64,000 nt of DNA from Brevibacterium zhoupengii (GCF_021117425.1 NZ_CP088298.1:1612001-1676000), one strand, 5' to 3'; shown: positions 44,905 through 54,164, numbered from the stretch's first letter. The notes: generated by a model not told the origin, from the letters alone. Numbers and translations are program-made.

Positions 44905-45948
44905 TTACTTGGGCAGGTACTCGGCGCGGATGCCGTCGACGTACGGTGCGTAGCCGATGGCTGCGGTGTAGGCCGAGCGCATGGTGCCGGCATCGGCGAT
45001 GCCCTGACCGGCGATGTCGAAGGCCGTGCCGTGGTCGACCGAGGTGCGCAGGATCGGCAGGCCCACGGTCACAGAGATCGTGCCGTCGAAGTCGAAGGTC
45101 TTCGAGGCGATGTGTCCCTGGTCGTGGTACTGGGAGAGGATTCCGTCGAAGCGGCCCGACAGTCCCTGGTGGAAGACCGAGTCCGCTGGAATCGGACCGG
45201 CGACCTCGAGACCGGAGTCGACGACGCGCTCAACGGCGGGTCGCAGGATCTCGATCTCCTCGTCACCGAAAGCACCATTTTCGCCACCGTGCGGGTTGAG
45301 CGCGGCGACGGCCAACCTCGGCGAGGCCACACCGTAGAGCTGCAGGGCGCGGTGGGCACGTTCGATGGAATCGACCTGGGTGTCGACGCTGAGCGCGTCG
45401 ATGGCCTTGCGCAGCGACATGTGGCGGGTGGCGAAGAAGATCTGGAGCTTGTGCTCGGCCACCTTCGTGTTCTCGACGACGAACATGGTGTCCTGCTTGG
45501 TCACGCCGGTGAGCTCGCCGAGCATCTCCGTGTGGCCCAAGTGCTTGGAGCCGGACTTCCACACGGCTTCCTTGTTGATGGGGCCGGTGACGATGCCGGC
45601 GATCTCCTGGTTCATCGCCGCCTTCGTGGCGATCTCGATCGCGGTGACAGCGGCCTGACCGGCGCGGGCATCGACGACGCCCCATTCGGGCAGGTCCGAT
45701 CCAAGGACGCCGATGTCGAAGACGTCGATGACGCCCTGTCCGGCGGCAGGTGTCGACCAGTCGGTGATCGCTCGGAGTTCGACGTCGAGTCCCAGGACGT
45801 CTACGGCGCGTTTCATCACGGCCAGGTCGGCCACGGCGACTCCGTGCTGGTCATCGCGGCCGGAGAATTCGGCGAGCACCGTCGCGGTGATCTCTGGGCC
45901 GATGCCCACCGGGTCGCCCACGGTCATGGCGAGTACGGGTGCGGTCAT
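44905..45948 (-). CDS. pdxA2: 4-phospho-D-threonate/D-erythronate 3-dehydrogenase (PdxA2 family)
   Basis: A 347-residue PdxA-family dehydrogenase with MTVGDPVGIGPEI at the N-terminus, TGPINKEAVWKSG, and NPHGGENGAFGDEE, where His and neighbouring residues form the metal site of the family. Linked to a DUF1537 kinase rather than to pyridoxine genes, it belongs functionally with PdxA2 proteins. Those oxidise 4-phosphothreonate or -erythronate, which then decarboxylates to dihydroxyacetone phosphate. GAGGAG precedes the ATG. Which acid sugar is used cannot be told from sequence. Confidence 0.9.
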   Translation of the reverse strand: MTAPVLAMTVGDPVGIGPEITATVLAEFSGRDDQHGVAVADLAVMKRAVDVLGLDVELRAITDWSTPAAGQGVIDVFDIGVLGSDLPEWGVVDARAGQAAVTAIEIATKAAMNQEIAGIVTGPINKEAVWKSGSKHLGHTEMLGELTGVTKQDTMFVVENTKVAEHKLQIFFATRHMSLRKAIDALSVDTQVDSIERAHRALQLYGVASPRLAVAALNPHGGENGAFGDEEIEILRPAVERVVDSGLEVAGPIPADSVFHQGLSGRFDGILSQYHDQGHIASKTFDFDGTISVTVGLPILRTSVDHGTAFDIAGQGIADAGTMRSAYTAAIGYAPYVDGIRAEYLPK

Positions 45949-46024
45949 GTCAGTCTCCTCAACGTTGTGTTCTCAGGTGTGGTGCGCGCGTCGACATTGC
46001 GCCGATGCGCGAAACTGTGGGGGC

Positions 46025-47353
46025 TCATGCGCGGCCCATTCCTGCGGTCTGCATGAGGTGGTCCAGGCACAGGACTCCCGTGCCTGCGTCTCCGATGAGG
46101 CCGCCCTTCGTGACGATCGGCACTCCGGCGGCGCTTCCGCCGACGATGCTCCCGCCCACGGCCAGGGGCACGATCTCGGTGTGGATCTCCATGCCGAGCG
46201 CGCCCAGTTCGCCGAGTACGGCCGCGGTGACATCCCCTCCGGTGGTGTAGAGGCCGGTCAGAGCGGTGGTGGCCATGAGTTCGGCGGTGATCTGGGCGAG
46301 GCGGCGGGGGATGAGCTCGGACTGTTCGTCGGTGAGCTCGAGCAGATCGGTGGCGTCGACGACGGTGGCGATGATGATCGCTCTGACCGTCTCGCCGTTC
46401 GCTTCGCCGTTCGCCGAGGTGGCCGTGCGGACCAGCTCGACCGTGTCCTGCACATCGGGCAGGTTGTCTTCGTCGAGGGCGACCCGCAGCACCGTGATGC
46501 TGGGATCCTCGTCCAGCTTCGCCAACTGGGTGCGGGTGATTTCGGTTGCCGAGCCGGAGACGCCGAGGATGACCCCGGACTCTCGTTTCGGCAGCAGCGC
46601 TCGAGCGATAGCAAGGCTGCCCGGCCCGGGGTCGATGGCGACCCATTCCAGGCTCTCTTCCTGGTTGAGCCCGGCGACGGCGTGGGCGATGAGGTCGATG
46701 TGATCGTTCGTCAGCGCGTCGGCGACGACGACCTCGGTGCCCGCAGAAAGCGCCTTGAGCACGTCGGTGCGGATCGCCTCGGCGCCGGCCAGCACCGTGG
46801 ACAGGTCCACGGTGTGGCACCTGAGTTCGGTGTTCTCCCGCAGAATATCGGCGACGACCGAGGTATGCATGGGGGAGCGGACGTCATGGCGCAGCTCGGT
46901 GTCTTCCAGGAGCTTTCCGTGCAGCAGCTGCTGGCCACCCATGGTCACCCGACCGGAGGCAGGGAACGCGGGAATGCACAGACCCACCACACGGCCCGAG
47001 CCCGCTGCGGAGGCCAACGCTTGTCGGGCACGAACAGCAGCCTCGGCGGTGGGTCCGACATTGCCGCGCAGGGTCGTGTCGATGCGGCAGGCCACAAGGT
47101 CGACAGGTCCCGCCTCACGGATGAGCGCATCGGTCAGAGCCGCAGCCTCGGCCGGCTTCAGGTGCCGGGAATTGGCATTGACGACGACGGCGTCATAGTC
47201 ATCGAGCGCGGCGGCGACGTTGACTTCACCGCCGCCGCTGGTGCCGGTGATCGTCATCGTCGCCAGTCCTGCCTCGGCGAACAGGGCGCCGCAGGCGTTG
47301 CCGCCGGTGAGGTCGTCGGCGACGATGAGGATCCGTGGGCTGTGCTGGCTCAT
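46025..47353 (-). CDS. Four-carbon acid sugar kinase (DUF1537, DtnK/OtnK type)
   Basis: A 442-residue kinase of the DUF1537 family. The N-terminal substrate domain starts with ILIVADDLTGGNACGALF, and the C-terminal nucleotide-binding domain includes LGVSGSATEITRTQLAKL and a glycine-rich TTGGDVTAAVLGELGA. ATG 47353 overlaps the permease stop (ATGA). Characterised members phosphorylate D-threonate or L/D-erythronate-type acids, products then oxidised by PdxA2 in the same operon. The gene is followed by a 76-base gap and pdxA2. Confidence 0.9.
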   Translation of the reverse strand: MSQHSPRILIVADDLTGGNACGALFAEAGLATMTITGTSGGGEVNVAAALDDYDAVVVNANSRHLKPAEAAALTDALIREAGPVDLVACRIDTTLRGNVGPTAEAAVRARQALASAAGSGRVVGLCIPAFPASGRVTMGGQQLLHGKLLEDTELRHDVRSPMHTSVVADILRENTELRCHTVDLSTVLAGAEAIRTDVLKALSAGTEVVVADALTNDHIDLIAHAVAGLNQEESLEWVAIDPGPGSLAIARALLPKRESGVILGVSGSATEITRTQLAKLDEDPSITVLRVALDEDNLPDVQDTVELVRTATSANGEANGETVRAIIIATVVDATDLLELTDEQSELIPRRLAQITAELMATTALTGLYTTGGDVTAAVLGELGALGMEIHTEIVPLAVGGSIVGGSAAGVPIVTKGGLIGDAGTGVLCLDHLMQTAGMGRA

Positions 47354-48861
47354 ACGATCAAGTCGAGCACGAACAGCAGCGGAATGGAACCGGCCCACAC
47401 AGCGGTCGTGATGCCTGACCAGCCCTTGATGGCGTTGATGCCGTCGAGGCCGGTGAAGCGGGTGACGACCCAGAAATACGAGTCGTTGAAGTAGGAGAAG
47501 ACCATCGATCCGGCGGTGCAGGCCATGACCGCGACCAGTGGGCTCAGACCCAGCGGGGCGATGAGCGGGGCGGTGACCGAGGCTGCAGTGATCATCGCGA
47601 CCGTACCCGAACCCTGTGCGATGCGCACGAGGGTGGCGATGAGGAACGGCACGAGGAAGGCCGGCAGACTGATCGAGGCGATCGCCTCGGCCAGGGCATC
47701 GCCGACGCCCGATTCGGTGAGCACCTTGCCGAAGGCGCCACCGGCACCGGTGATGAGCAGGATGAGTCCGGCCGAGGCGGCGCCGTCGGCGAGCCAGTTC
47801 TGCACCTTGTTGCGTGGGGTCACGCGAGGCAGCAAGGTGTAGACGGCGAGGATGAGGCCGATCATCAGCGCGATGACGGGGTTGCCGAGGAACGCCAGTG
47901 GGGCGACCCAGGATGAGGGCTCATAGGCGTCGCCGGAAAGTTCGCCCTGAGCGCTCTTGTCGATGGCCGTCGAAACGGTGTTCGCGACGATGAGCAGCAG
48001 AGGAACGATGAGAGGAAGGAACCCGAGGAAGGCTCCCGGATTCTTCTTCGCACCGGTTTCACTGTTGACGGTGCCCGCATCGTCGCCCGAGCCGGCAGCG
48101 TTCACGTTGTCAGCGGTCGCGGTGGCAACTGAGCCGTAACCGGCATCGCCGCTTCCGCCTTCGTGGGCCTCGCCTGTGGCATGTCCATCCGCCGAGGTGG
48201 CCGTGACCGAACCGTACACGTCGTGCTTGACCGCTGGGTTGAGGACGGGTTCGAGCTTCGGTCCGATCCAGCGGGCGTAGATGACGACAACCGGCAGGAG
48301 GATGACGGTGAAGATGAGGCCGGTGAGGATGACGGCACCGATGTCGGCGCCGAGGATTCCTGTCGCAGCCAGGGGTCCCGGGGTCGGCGGAACCATGTGG
48401 TGGGTCAGAGTCATACCGCAGCCCAGGGCGAGTGCGAGGGTGACGTAGCCTCCGCGCTTGACGCGGGCGATGGAGCGGGCCAGCGGGTTCATGATGACGT
48501 AGCCGGAGTCGCAGAAGACCGGGATCGACACGAGAGAGCCGACGGTGCCCATGGCCCAGGGCTCGCGGCCCTTGCCGAAGGCGCTGAGGAATGCCCGGGC
48601 CAGTGAGTCCGCGGCTCCGGAGACCTCGAGGATCTTGCCGATTCCGACGCCCAGGCCGATGACGATGCCGATGCTGGCCAGTGTGTTGCCGAAGCCGGTG
48701 GTGATGGCGTCGACGAGTGAGAGCAGGTCTTGCCCGGCGACGATGCCGGTGACGACTGCTGCCGTGAGAAGCGCGATGAAGGCGTCGAGACGGGTCGCTA
48801 AGACGATGACGACGATCGTCGCGATCCCGGCGATGAGCGCCAAGATGAGTTGCAGATCCAT
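47350..48861 (-). CDS. GntP-family acid-sugar:H+ symporter
   Basis: A 503-residue polytopic permease of the gluconate transporter family: GFGNTLASIGIVIGLGVGIG, FCDSGYVIMNPLARSIA and THHMVPPTPGPLAATGILG are family hallmarks. About twelve to fourteen helices are present. A hydrophilic Gly/Ala/Ser-rich loop at about 220-260 (SVTATSADGHATGEAHEGG and similar) is longer than usual. GGAGG precedes the ATG. First gene of the operon, it should import the acid sugar phosphorylated by the DUF1537 kinase. Confidence 0.93.
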   Translation of the reverse strand: MDLQLILALIAGIATIVVIVLATRLDAFIALLTAAVVTGIVAGQDLLSLVDAITTGFGNTLASIGIVIGLGVGIGKILEVSGAADSLARAFLSAFGKGREPWAMGTVGSLVSIPVFCDSGYVIMNPLARSIARVKRGGYVTLALALGCGMTLTHHMVPPTPGPLAATGILGADIGAVILTGLIFTVILLPVVVIYARWIGPKLEPVLNPAVKHDVYGSVTATSADGHATGEAHEGGSGDAGYGSVATATADNVNAAGSGDDAGTVNSETGAKKNPGAFLGFLPLIVPLLLIVANTVSTAIDKSAQGELSGDAYEPSSWVAPLAFLGNPVIALMIGLILAVYTLLPRVTPRNKVQNWLADGAASAGLILLITGAGGAFGKVLTESGVGDALAEAIASISLPAFLVPFLIATLVRIAQGSGTVAMITAASVTAPLIAPLGLSPLVAVMACTAGSMVFSYFNDSYFWVVTRFTGLDGINAIKGWSGITTAVWAGSIPLLFVLDLIV

Positions 48862-48957
48862 GAGATCCTCCGCAGTGAGGCCGGCTCAGTCAGCGAGCCG
48901 GGGTTGATCCGAGTCGACTCTCAGCGAAGCCGGTGAGTCTGACCCGAAGTTGAACAG

Positions 48958-48995
48958 CATGAGCAAGTATCGCCTATACATGCGCAACTATGCAA
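48958..48995 (-). promoter_or_regulatory. Promoter and direct-repeat operator of the acid-sugar operon
   Basis: On the plus strand CATGAGCAA (48958-48966) and CATGCGCAA (48979-48987) repeat 21 bp apart, two helical turns. On the minus strand TTGCAT (48995-48990), an 18-base spacer and GATACT (48971-48966) form a candidate promoter for the GntP gene, overlapping the repeats as expected of a DeoR-type operator. Confidence 0.55.
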
Positions 48996-49053
48996 TGTGT
49001 GTCACGGTTTGGTGCGCGGGCGGGCTTTAGTGTGACGATTCATACCCTCGCTT

Positions 49054-49076
49054 TATACCCCCTAGGGGTATATGAT
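49054..49076 (+). promoter_or_regulatory. CsoR-like operator with overlapping -10 box upstream of copB-like gene
   Basis: TATACCCC and GGGGTATA flank a 3-base centre (49054-49072), the classic shape of copper-sensor CsoR/RcnR-family sites. TATGAT at 49071-49076 fits a -10 box ending six bases before ATG 49083, giving a leaderless start. No csoR gene lies in the window. Confidence 0.7.
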
Positions 49077-49082
49077 GAAGCC

Positions 49083-51242
49083 ATGAATACAGGGCATGCA
49101 CATGAGAACCACACCGGTCACGCGGGACATGATGGCCACATCAGCCAAATGGACCACGGCGCCCATGACCCTCACGGCAGTCACGAGGGTCATGGCGAGC
49201 ACGCGGGCCACGACGCTCACGACAGCCACTCTGGCCACGGTGGCCACGCGGGCCACGGTGACCATGTCGCGCAGTTTCGGCGGCTGTTCTGGATCATGCT
49301 CGTCATTGCGATCCCGGTCATCGCCCTCAGCCCCATGTTCGGTCATCTCGTCGGCTACGAGGTTCCAGAGACCGGCATCCTCGGTTGGCTGCGCTGGCTC
49401 TCGCCGATCCTCGGCACGGTCATGTACTTCTGGGGCGGCAAGCCGTTCCTCACGGGTGGGCTCAGCGAACTGAAGGCTCGCAATCCGGGCATGATGCTGC
49501 TCATTGCTCTGGCCATCACCGTCGCATTCCTCTCCTCCTGGGGTTCCTCCCTCGGGCTACTTGATGCCCAACTCGACTTCTGGTGGGAGCTGGCACTCCT
49601 CGTCGTCATCATGCTCGCCGGGCACTGGCTGGAGATGCGGTCCCTGGCACAGACCACCTCGGCGCTGGACAGCCTGGCGGCGCTGCTGCCCGATCAGGCA
49701 GAGACGATCGTCGACGGTGAAGTCGTGATGGTCGACCCCGCCGAGCTCAAGCTCGGCGCCACTGTCATCGTCCGCCCCGGTGCTGCCGTCCCTGCCGACG
49801 GCCGGGTCATCGACGGTTCGGCCAGCATGGATGAGTCCATGGTCACGGGGGAATCGACGACCGTTCGCCGTACAGTCGGCGATACCGTGGTGGCAGGCAC
49901 CGTCGCCACCGACTCCGGGCTGCGCCTGGAGATCACAGCCACCGGCGATGACACTGCGCTGGCTGGCATCCAGAAGCTGGTCTCCGAGGCACAGAACTCA
50001 ACATCGCGGGCACAGCGGATCGCCGATAGGGCCTCGGCCTGGCTGTTCTGGTTCGCCCACGGGGCCGCCGTCATCACCGCGATCGTCTGGACCCTGGTCG
50101 GTCTACCGGACTCGGCGGTCGTGCGCACCATCACCGTCCTCGTCATCGCCTGTCCCCACGCTTTGGGCCTGGCCATCCCGCTCGTCGTATCCATTGCCAC
50201 CGAGCGGGCAGCCCGCGGCGGTGTCCTCATCAAGGACCGGCTGGCGCTGGAGACGATGCGCACAGTCGATTCCGTGCTCTTCGACAAGACCGGCACCCTG
50301 ACCAAGGGCGAACCGAGCGTCACCGCGGTCGAAGTCACGACCGACAACAGCACTGAGGATGAGATCCTCGCGCTCGCCGCAGCCGCCGAGTCAGGCAGCG
50401 AGCATCCTCTGGCCCGCGCCATCGTCCGCGCCGCAGGAGTCCGTGCGCTCGAGATTCCGGCGGCAACGAACTTCTCCTCGTCGCCAGCGGTTGGAGTCAG
50501 GGCTGAGGTCAACGGCGCCGAGGTGGCTGTGGGCGGACCCTATCTGCTCAGCAAGCACGGCGTGGAGGAAGCTCCGATCGCCGCGCAATGGAGCAGCGAG
50601 GGCGCCATCATCCTCCACGTCCTTCTCAATGGAAGCGTCATCGGTGCGCTGAAGCTCGCCGATGAGATCCGACCCGAATCCCGCGAAGCCGTCGATGCGC
50701 TGCACAAGCGGGGTGCACAGGTGGTCATGATCACCGGTGACGCCGAGGCGGTTGCTCAGTCCGTGGCCGCCGAGCTCGGCATCGATCGGGTATTCGCAGG
50801 AGTCCATCCAGCCGACAAGGCCGCAAAGGTCGCCGAGCTGCAGGGAGAAGGGCGCAAGGTCGCGATGGTCGGCGACGGAGTCAACGACGCGCCGGCCTTG
50901 GCCGCCGCAGATGTCGGCATCGCCATCGGAGCTGGAACCGATGTGGCCATCGGCTCGGCTGGAGTCATCCTGGCCTCCGATGACCCGAGGTCCGTGCTCT
51001 CGGTCATCGAACTCTCCCGAGCGACGTTTCGGAAGATGAAGCAGAACCTGTGGTGGGCCGCTGGCTACAACATCATCTCGGTTCCACTCGCAGCCGGAGT
51101 CCTGGCGCCCATCGGGTTCGTCCTGCCGATGAGCGTCGGCGCGATCCTCATGTCGATCTCCACGATCGTGGTCGCACTCAACGCCCAGCTGCTGCGGCGG
51201 TTGGACCTGCGACCCGAGGTGTCGGCGTCAGCCGCACGGTAA
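49083..51242 (+). CDS. Copper-type P1B ATPase (CopB-like) with His-rich N-terminus
   Basis: A 719-residue heavy-metal P-type ATPase. The first 61 residues hold 19 histidines in Gly/Asp/Ser-spaced clusters, then about eight membrane helices and the catalytic loops. The metal-path motif is CPH (VIACPHALGLAIPL), as in CopB, not CPC. The phosphorylation motif is DKTGTLTKGEP, actuator GESTT and hinge GDGVNDAPAL. ATG 49083 is chosen over an upstream frame opening at 48990 because the CsoR-like operator and -10 box lie between. It exports copper (perhaps Ag or other) from the cytoplasm. Silver/copper choice cannot be settled. Confidence 0.92.
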   Translation: MNTGHAHENHTGHAGHDGHISQMDHGAHDPHGSHEGHGEHAGHDAHDSHSGHGGHAGHGDHVAQFRRLFWIMLVIAIPVIALSPMFGHLVGYEVPETGILGWLRWLSPILGTVMYFWGGKPFLTGGLSELKARNPGMMLLIALAITVAFLSSWGSSLGLLDAQLDFWWELALLVVIMLAGHWLEMRSLAQTTSALDSLAALLPDQAETIVDGEVVMVDPAELKLGATVIVRPGAAVPADGRVIDGSASMDESMVTGESTTVRRTVGDTVVAGTVATDSGLRLEITATGDDTALAGIQKLVSEAQNSTSRAQRIADRASAWLFWFAHGAAVITAIVWTLVGLPDSAVVRTITVLVIACPHALGLAIPLVVSIATERAARGGVLIKDRLALETMRTVDSVLFDKTGTLTKGEPSVTAVEVTTDNSTEDEILALAAAAESGSEHPLARAIVRAAGVRALEIPAATNFSSSPAVGVRAEVNGAEVAVGGPYLLSKHGVEEAPIAAQWSSEGAIILHVLLNGSVIGALKLADEIRPESREAVDALHKRGAQVVMITGDAEAVAQSVAAELGIDRVFAGVHPADKAAKVAELQGEGRKVAMVGDGVNDAPALAAADVGIAIGAGTDVAIGSAGVILASDDPRSVLSVIELSRATFRKMKQNLWWAAGYNIISVPLAAGVLAPIGFVLPMSVGAILMSISTIVVALNAQLLRRLDLRPEVSASAAR

Positions 51243-51321
51243 GCGAACCGTCGGGCCAGTGCGACGGTTCGCGACTCGAGTTCGGGGAAGGCGCCATCTC
51301 GGGGGATGTGCCCGTCGCGAA

Positions 51322-51361
51322 AGAGGCCTTGGCAGGAACCGAAGTTCCTGCCAAGGCCTCT
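51322..51361. terminator. Strong bidirectional hairpin terminator
   Basis: Perfect 18-bp stem (AGAGGCCTTGGCAGGAAC and its reverse complement) with a CGAA tetraloop, between convergent copB-like and dioxygenase genes. Confidence 0.85.
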
Positions 51362-51376
51362 GACTGAGCGGTGAGA

Positions 51377-52330
51377 TTACCGCGCCAGGGTCTGATCTGT
51401 TGAGCTGGTGCCGATTCCCAAGGTCACCTGCGTGCCCCACGGATCGGAAAGGCGGACTGAGCGACCATCGTCGGCGAAGTCCATCTTCCGGGCCTTCAGG
51501 CGAGCGACGAGTGCGTCGAGGTCCTCACGACCCGGCACGGTGATGGCGACATCGCCGAGGCCGAGGCTGGCTGCACGTGGGCCGGCACCGCGGCTGTTCC
51601 AGGTGTTCATCGCAACGTGGTGGTGGTATCCACCGGCCGCGGCGAAGAGGACGCCTGGCATCGAGGCCAGCGTCGGCTCGAAGCCGAGAGCGTCGACATA
51701 GAACTTGCGTGCGGTCGGCACATCGCCGACCTGCAGGTGGACGTGGCCGATGATTCCCGGCAGAGTGTTGGCCTGTGACAATGTCTTTTCGTCAAGGTGC
51801 TCGGCCAGGAAGGCATTCGGGTCGAGGTAGATGGTGTCCATGCGGACCTCACCATCGGCAGAGTGCTTCCACTCCGAGCGGTCGCGGTCGACGTAGAGCT
51901 CGATGCCGTTGCCCTCTGGATCGGTGAAGTAGAAGGCCTCGCTGACGAGGTGGTCGCTCGAACCGACGAACTGGCTGTTCGTGTTCTGCGCAGCGTGAGC
52001 AACAGTTGCGGCCAGCGACGCCTGGTTCTCGAACAGGAAGGCAGTGTGGAAAAGGCCCGCCTGGGTGCGGTCGACGCCGGGCAGGTTGGGTGTGGCGACG
52101 AGCTTGACCAGGGGAGTGGTGCCGCGGCCGAGGACACGGTGGATCTCGTTGCCGCGCTCCACCTCTTCGAGGGGTTCCATCGCGAGGGCGTTGGAGTAGT
52201 AGGTCGACATCTTCTCGAGATCGCCGACGCGCAGGGTGACGGCGTCCATTCCGGTGGCTGCGCTGAGCAGGGTGTCGTTGACGACAGGCGATGCGGTAGC
52301 GGATGCTGTGGTGTTCTCGGTGACGGTCAT
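51377..52330 (-). CDS. VOC-family extradiol dioxygenase (catechol 2,3-dioxygenase/CatE-like)
   Basis: A 317-residue protein of two vicinal-oxygen-chelate domains (about 25-145 and 165-290). The first starts MDAVTLRVGDLEKMSTYYSN and ends FTDPEGNGIELYVDRDRSEW; the second starts IIGHVHLQVGDVPTARKFY, with GHVH carrying a likely metal His and YHHHVAMNTW the second. GGAGGG precedes ATG 52330. It resembles the CatE/catechol 2,3-dioxygenase group of Gram-positives, which is controlled by MarR-type repressors. A perfect-looking MarR-style palindrome lies just upstream. The true aromatic or quinone substrate is unknown. Confidence 0.85.
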   Translation of the reverse strand: MTVTENTTASATASPVVNDTLLSAATGMDAVTLRVGDLEKMSTYYSNALAMEPLEEVERGNEIHRVLGRGTTPLVKLVATPNLPGVDRTQAGLFHTAFLFENQASLAATVAHAAQNTNSQFVGSSDHLVSEAFYFTDPEGNGIELYVDRDRSEWKHSADGEVRMDTIYLDPNAFLAEHLDEKTLSQANTLPGIIGHVHLQVGDVPTARKFYVDALGFEPTLASMPGVLFAAAGGYHHHVAMNTWNSRGAGPRAASLGLGDVAITVPGREDLDALVARLKARKMDFADDGRSVRLSDPWGTQVTLGIGTSSTDQTLAR

Positions 52331-52365
52331 GTCGCCCTCCTGGGTGAGGAATAATTGCGATACAA

Positions 52366-52385
52366 GTAGTTTAACGTTCAACTAC
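52366..52385. promoter_or_regulatory. MarR-type palindromic operator between divergent genes
   Basis: GTAGTTTAACGTTCAACTAC is a 20-bp palindrome with one mismatched pair, located in the intergenic region shared by the dioxygenase (start 52330) and the ThDP enzyme (start 52542). No marR gene is in the window. Confidence 0.65.
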
Positions 52386-52541
52386 CACTGTACACGGGTG
52401 CAACCGAGAGGGCAACACCAATATTCCCGGCTACTTATTCAGACGCTCGAGCGTTACGGCATCTGTGCGTGATATGACAGAACGAACGGCTGACTGCGGA
52501 TGCCGAAGACCTCCGTGGCCGACTTCAAGGGAGATGATGGC

Positions 52542-54146
52542 ATGAATGGCGCCGAGAGCCTGCTGGAGACACTGGGTCACAACGGTATCGAGGTCTGCTT
52601 CGCCAACCCCGGTACCTCGGAGATGCACTTCGTCGCAGCGCTGGATCGACAACCCCACGTCCGCGGCGTGCTCGGTCTCTTCGAAGGCGTCGTCACCGGG
52701 GCTGCAGACGGCTACTCGCGGATGCTCGACAAGCCCGCAGCCACCCTGCTGCATCTGGGGCCAGGGGCGGCCAACGGGCTCTCCAGTCTTCACAACGCTC
52801 TGCGTGCCCGGGCCTCGATGGTCAACATCATCGGCGATCATGCCGGCTACCACCGGAGCCTCGACGCACCGCTGACCTCTGACATCGAAGGGGCCGTTCG
52901 GCCCTTCAGCAACTGGGTGCGCACCTCACCCTCGGCGAACTCAATCGCCAAGGACGCAGCCGACGCCATCGGGTACAGCCTCTCAGGACAGATCAGCTCC
53001 CTTATCCTGCCAGCCGACACCGCGTGGAACACCGCCGATGAGTACACCCAACCCGTGAACGCGGTCGCGTCCACTCCGGTAGCCATCGATCCCGCCGAGG
53101 TTGCCGCCAGTGCCGCACGACTGCGGGCCTCGGGACGGAGAACGGCCATCCTCCTCGGCGGACGTGCCCTGCGTTCAGCCCAGCTGGAGACCGCGGCTCA
53201 GATCGCCGAGGCCGCCGGTGCCACACTGCTGGCTGAAACCTTTGCCGCCCGGACCGAACGTGGGGCCGGTCGGCCAACGGTGACGAAGATTCCCTACCCT
53301 GTCGAGCCATCGGTGGAGCTGCTGAAGGACTTCGATGCCCTCATCCTCGTCGATGCGAAACCGCCTGTGGCCTTCTTTGCCTACCCCGACAAGCCAAGCG
53401 TGCTCACTGCTCCTGGCACCACTTTCTTCACTCTCAGTCCCATCGGCGCGGATTCCTCGGAGGCTCTCGAAGCCCTGCGCGAATGCGTCGGTGTGGGTCC
53501 AAGCACTCGCGGGTCGGGCTCGTCCGATATTGCACACTCGGCCGACCTCGAATTGGTTCGCTCCACTCACCGGGCCGAATTCGCCCCGGCGCAGATGCCC
53601 AGCGGATCCATCACCGTGGGCAAGCTCGCCGCCTGGCTCTCGGGTGCGATCCCAGAGAATGCGATCGTCCTCGACGAATCCATCACCACGGGACGAGACT
53701 TCTACGCTCAGACTGCAGGCTCGCATCCGCATGACTACCTCGGCGGCACCGGCGGATCCATCGGCTGGGCACTTCCCGTCGGTGTCGGCGCTGCGATCTC
53801 CAGTCCTGACAGGAAGGTCATCGTCTTGGAATCCGACGGTTCGGGCATGTATAACCCGCAGGCTCTGTGGACCTATGCGCGGGAGCAGCTCGACATTGTC
53901 GTTCTCATCTTCGCCAATCGGAAGTATCAGATTCTGCGCAACGAGATGTCCAATGTCGGCGTCCCCGACTTCGGTCCGAAGGCCGAATCACTACTCGACA
54001 TCGGTAACCCCGCCATCGACTGGGTCGCCCTCTCCCACGGCATGGGGGTGCAAGCAAGCCGGGTCGAGACCATCGAGGAACTCGACCGCGACTTCCGTGC
54101 AGGCCTGGGCGATTCGGGACCACGACTCATCGAGGTCCTCGTCTGA
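52542..54146 (+). CDS. Thiamine-diphosphate enzyme, acetolactate synthase/benzoylformate decarboxylase-like
   Basis: A 534-residue ThDP enzyme. The N-terminal pyrimidine-binding domain has FANPGTSEMHF and LGLFEGVVTGAADGYSRM with the catalytic Glu, and the middle domain is typical. The C-terminal cofactor domain has ESDGSGMYNPQALWTYAREQ with the metal-binding Asp-Gly then Asn. ATG 52542 follows AAGGGAG by eight bases; an earlier start at 52500 has no ribosome site. Families with this pattern include acetolactate synthase, benzoylformate decarboxylase and oxalyl-CoA decarboxylase-like enzymes. No regulatory small subunit is linked, so amino-acid biosynthesis is unlikely; a 2-oxo-acid decarboxylase is a fair guess. 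Confidence 0.85.
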   Translation: MNGAESLLETLGHNGIEVCFANPGTSEMHFVAALDRQPHVRGVLGLFEGVVTGAADGYSRMLDKPAATLLHLGPGAANGLSSLHNALRARASMVNIIGDHAGYHRSLDAPLTSDIEGAVRPFSNWVRTSPSANSIAKDAADAIGYSLSGQISSLILPADTAWNTADEYTQPVNAVASTPVAIDPAEVAASAARLRASGRRTAILLGGRALRSAQLETAAQIAEAAGATLLAETFAARTERGAGRPTVTKIPYPVEPSVELLKDFDALILVDAKPPVAFFAYPDKPSVLTAPGTTFFTLSPIGADSSEALEALRECVGVGPSTRGSGSSDIAHSADLELVRSTHRAEFAPAQMPSGSITVGKLAAWLSGAIPENAIVLDESITTGRDFYAQTAGSHPHDYLGGTGGSIGWALPVGVGAAISSPDRKVIVLESDGSGMYNPQALWTYAREQLDIVVLIFANRKYQILRNEMSNVGVPDFGPKAESLLDIGNPAIDWVALSHGMGVQASRVETIEELDRDFRAGLGDSGPRLIEVLV

Positions 54147-54164
54147 TTCAGTACGCGGCAGACC

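Noticed and set aside
49090-49270. Short DNA repeats rich in CACGGCCA-like units
   Set aside because: They encode the His/Gly-rich N-terminus of the CopB-like protein; there are no spacers, so this is not CRISPR or a minisatellite of its own.
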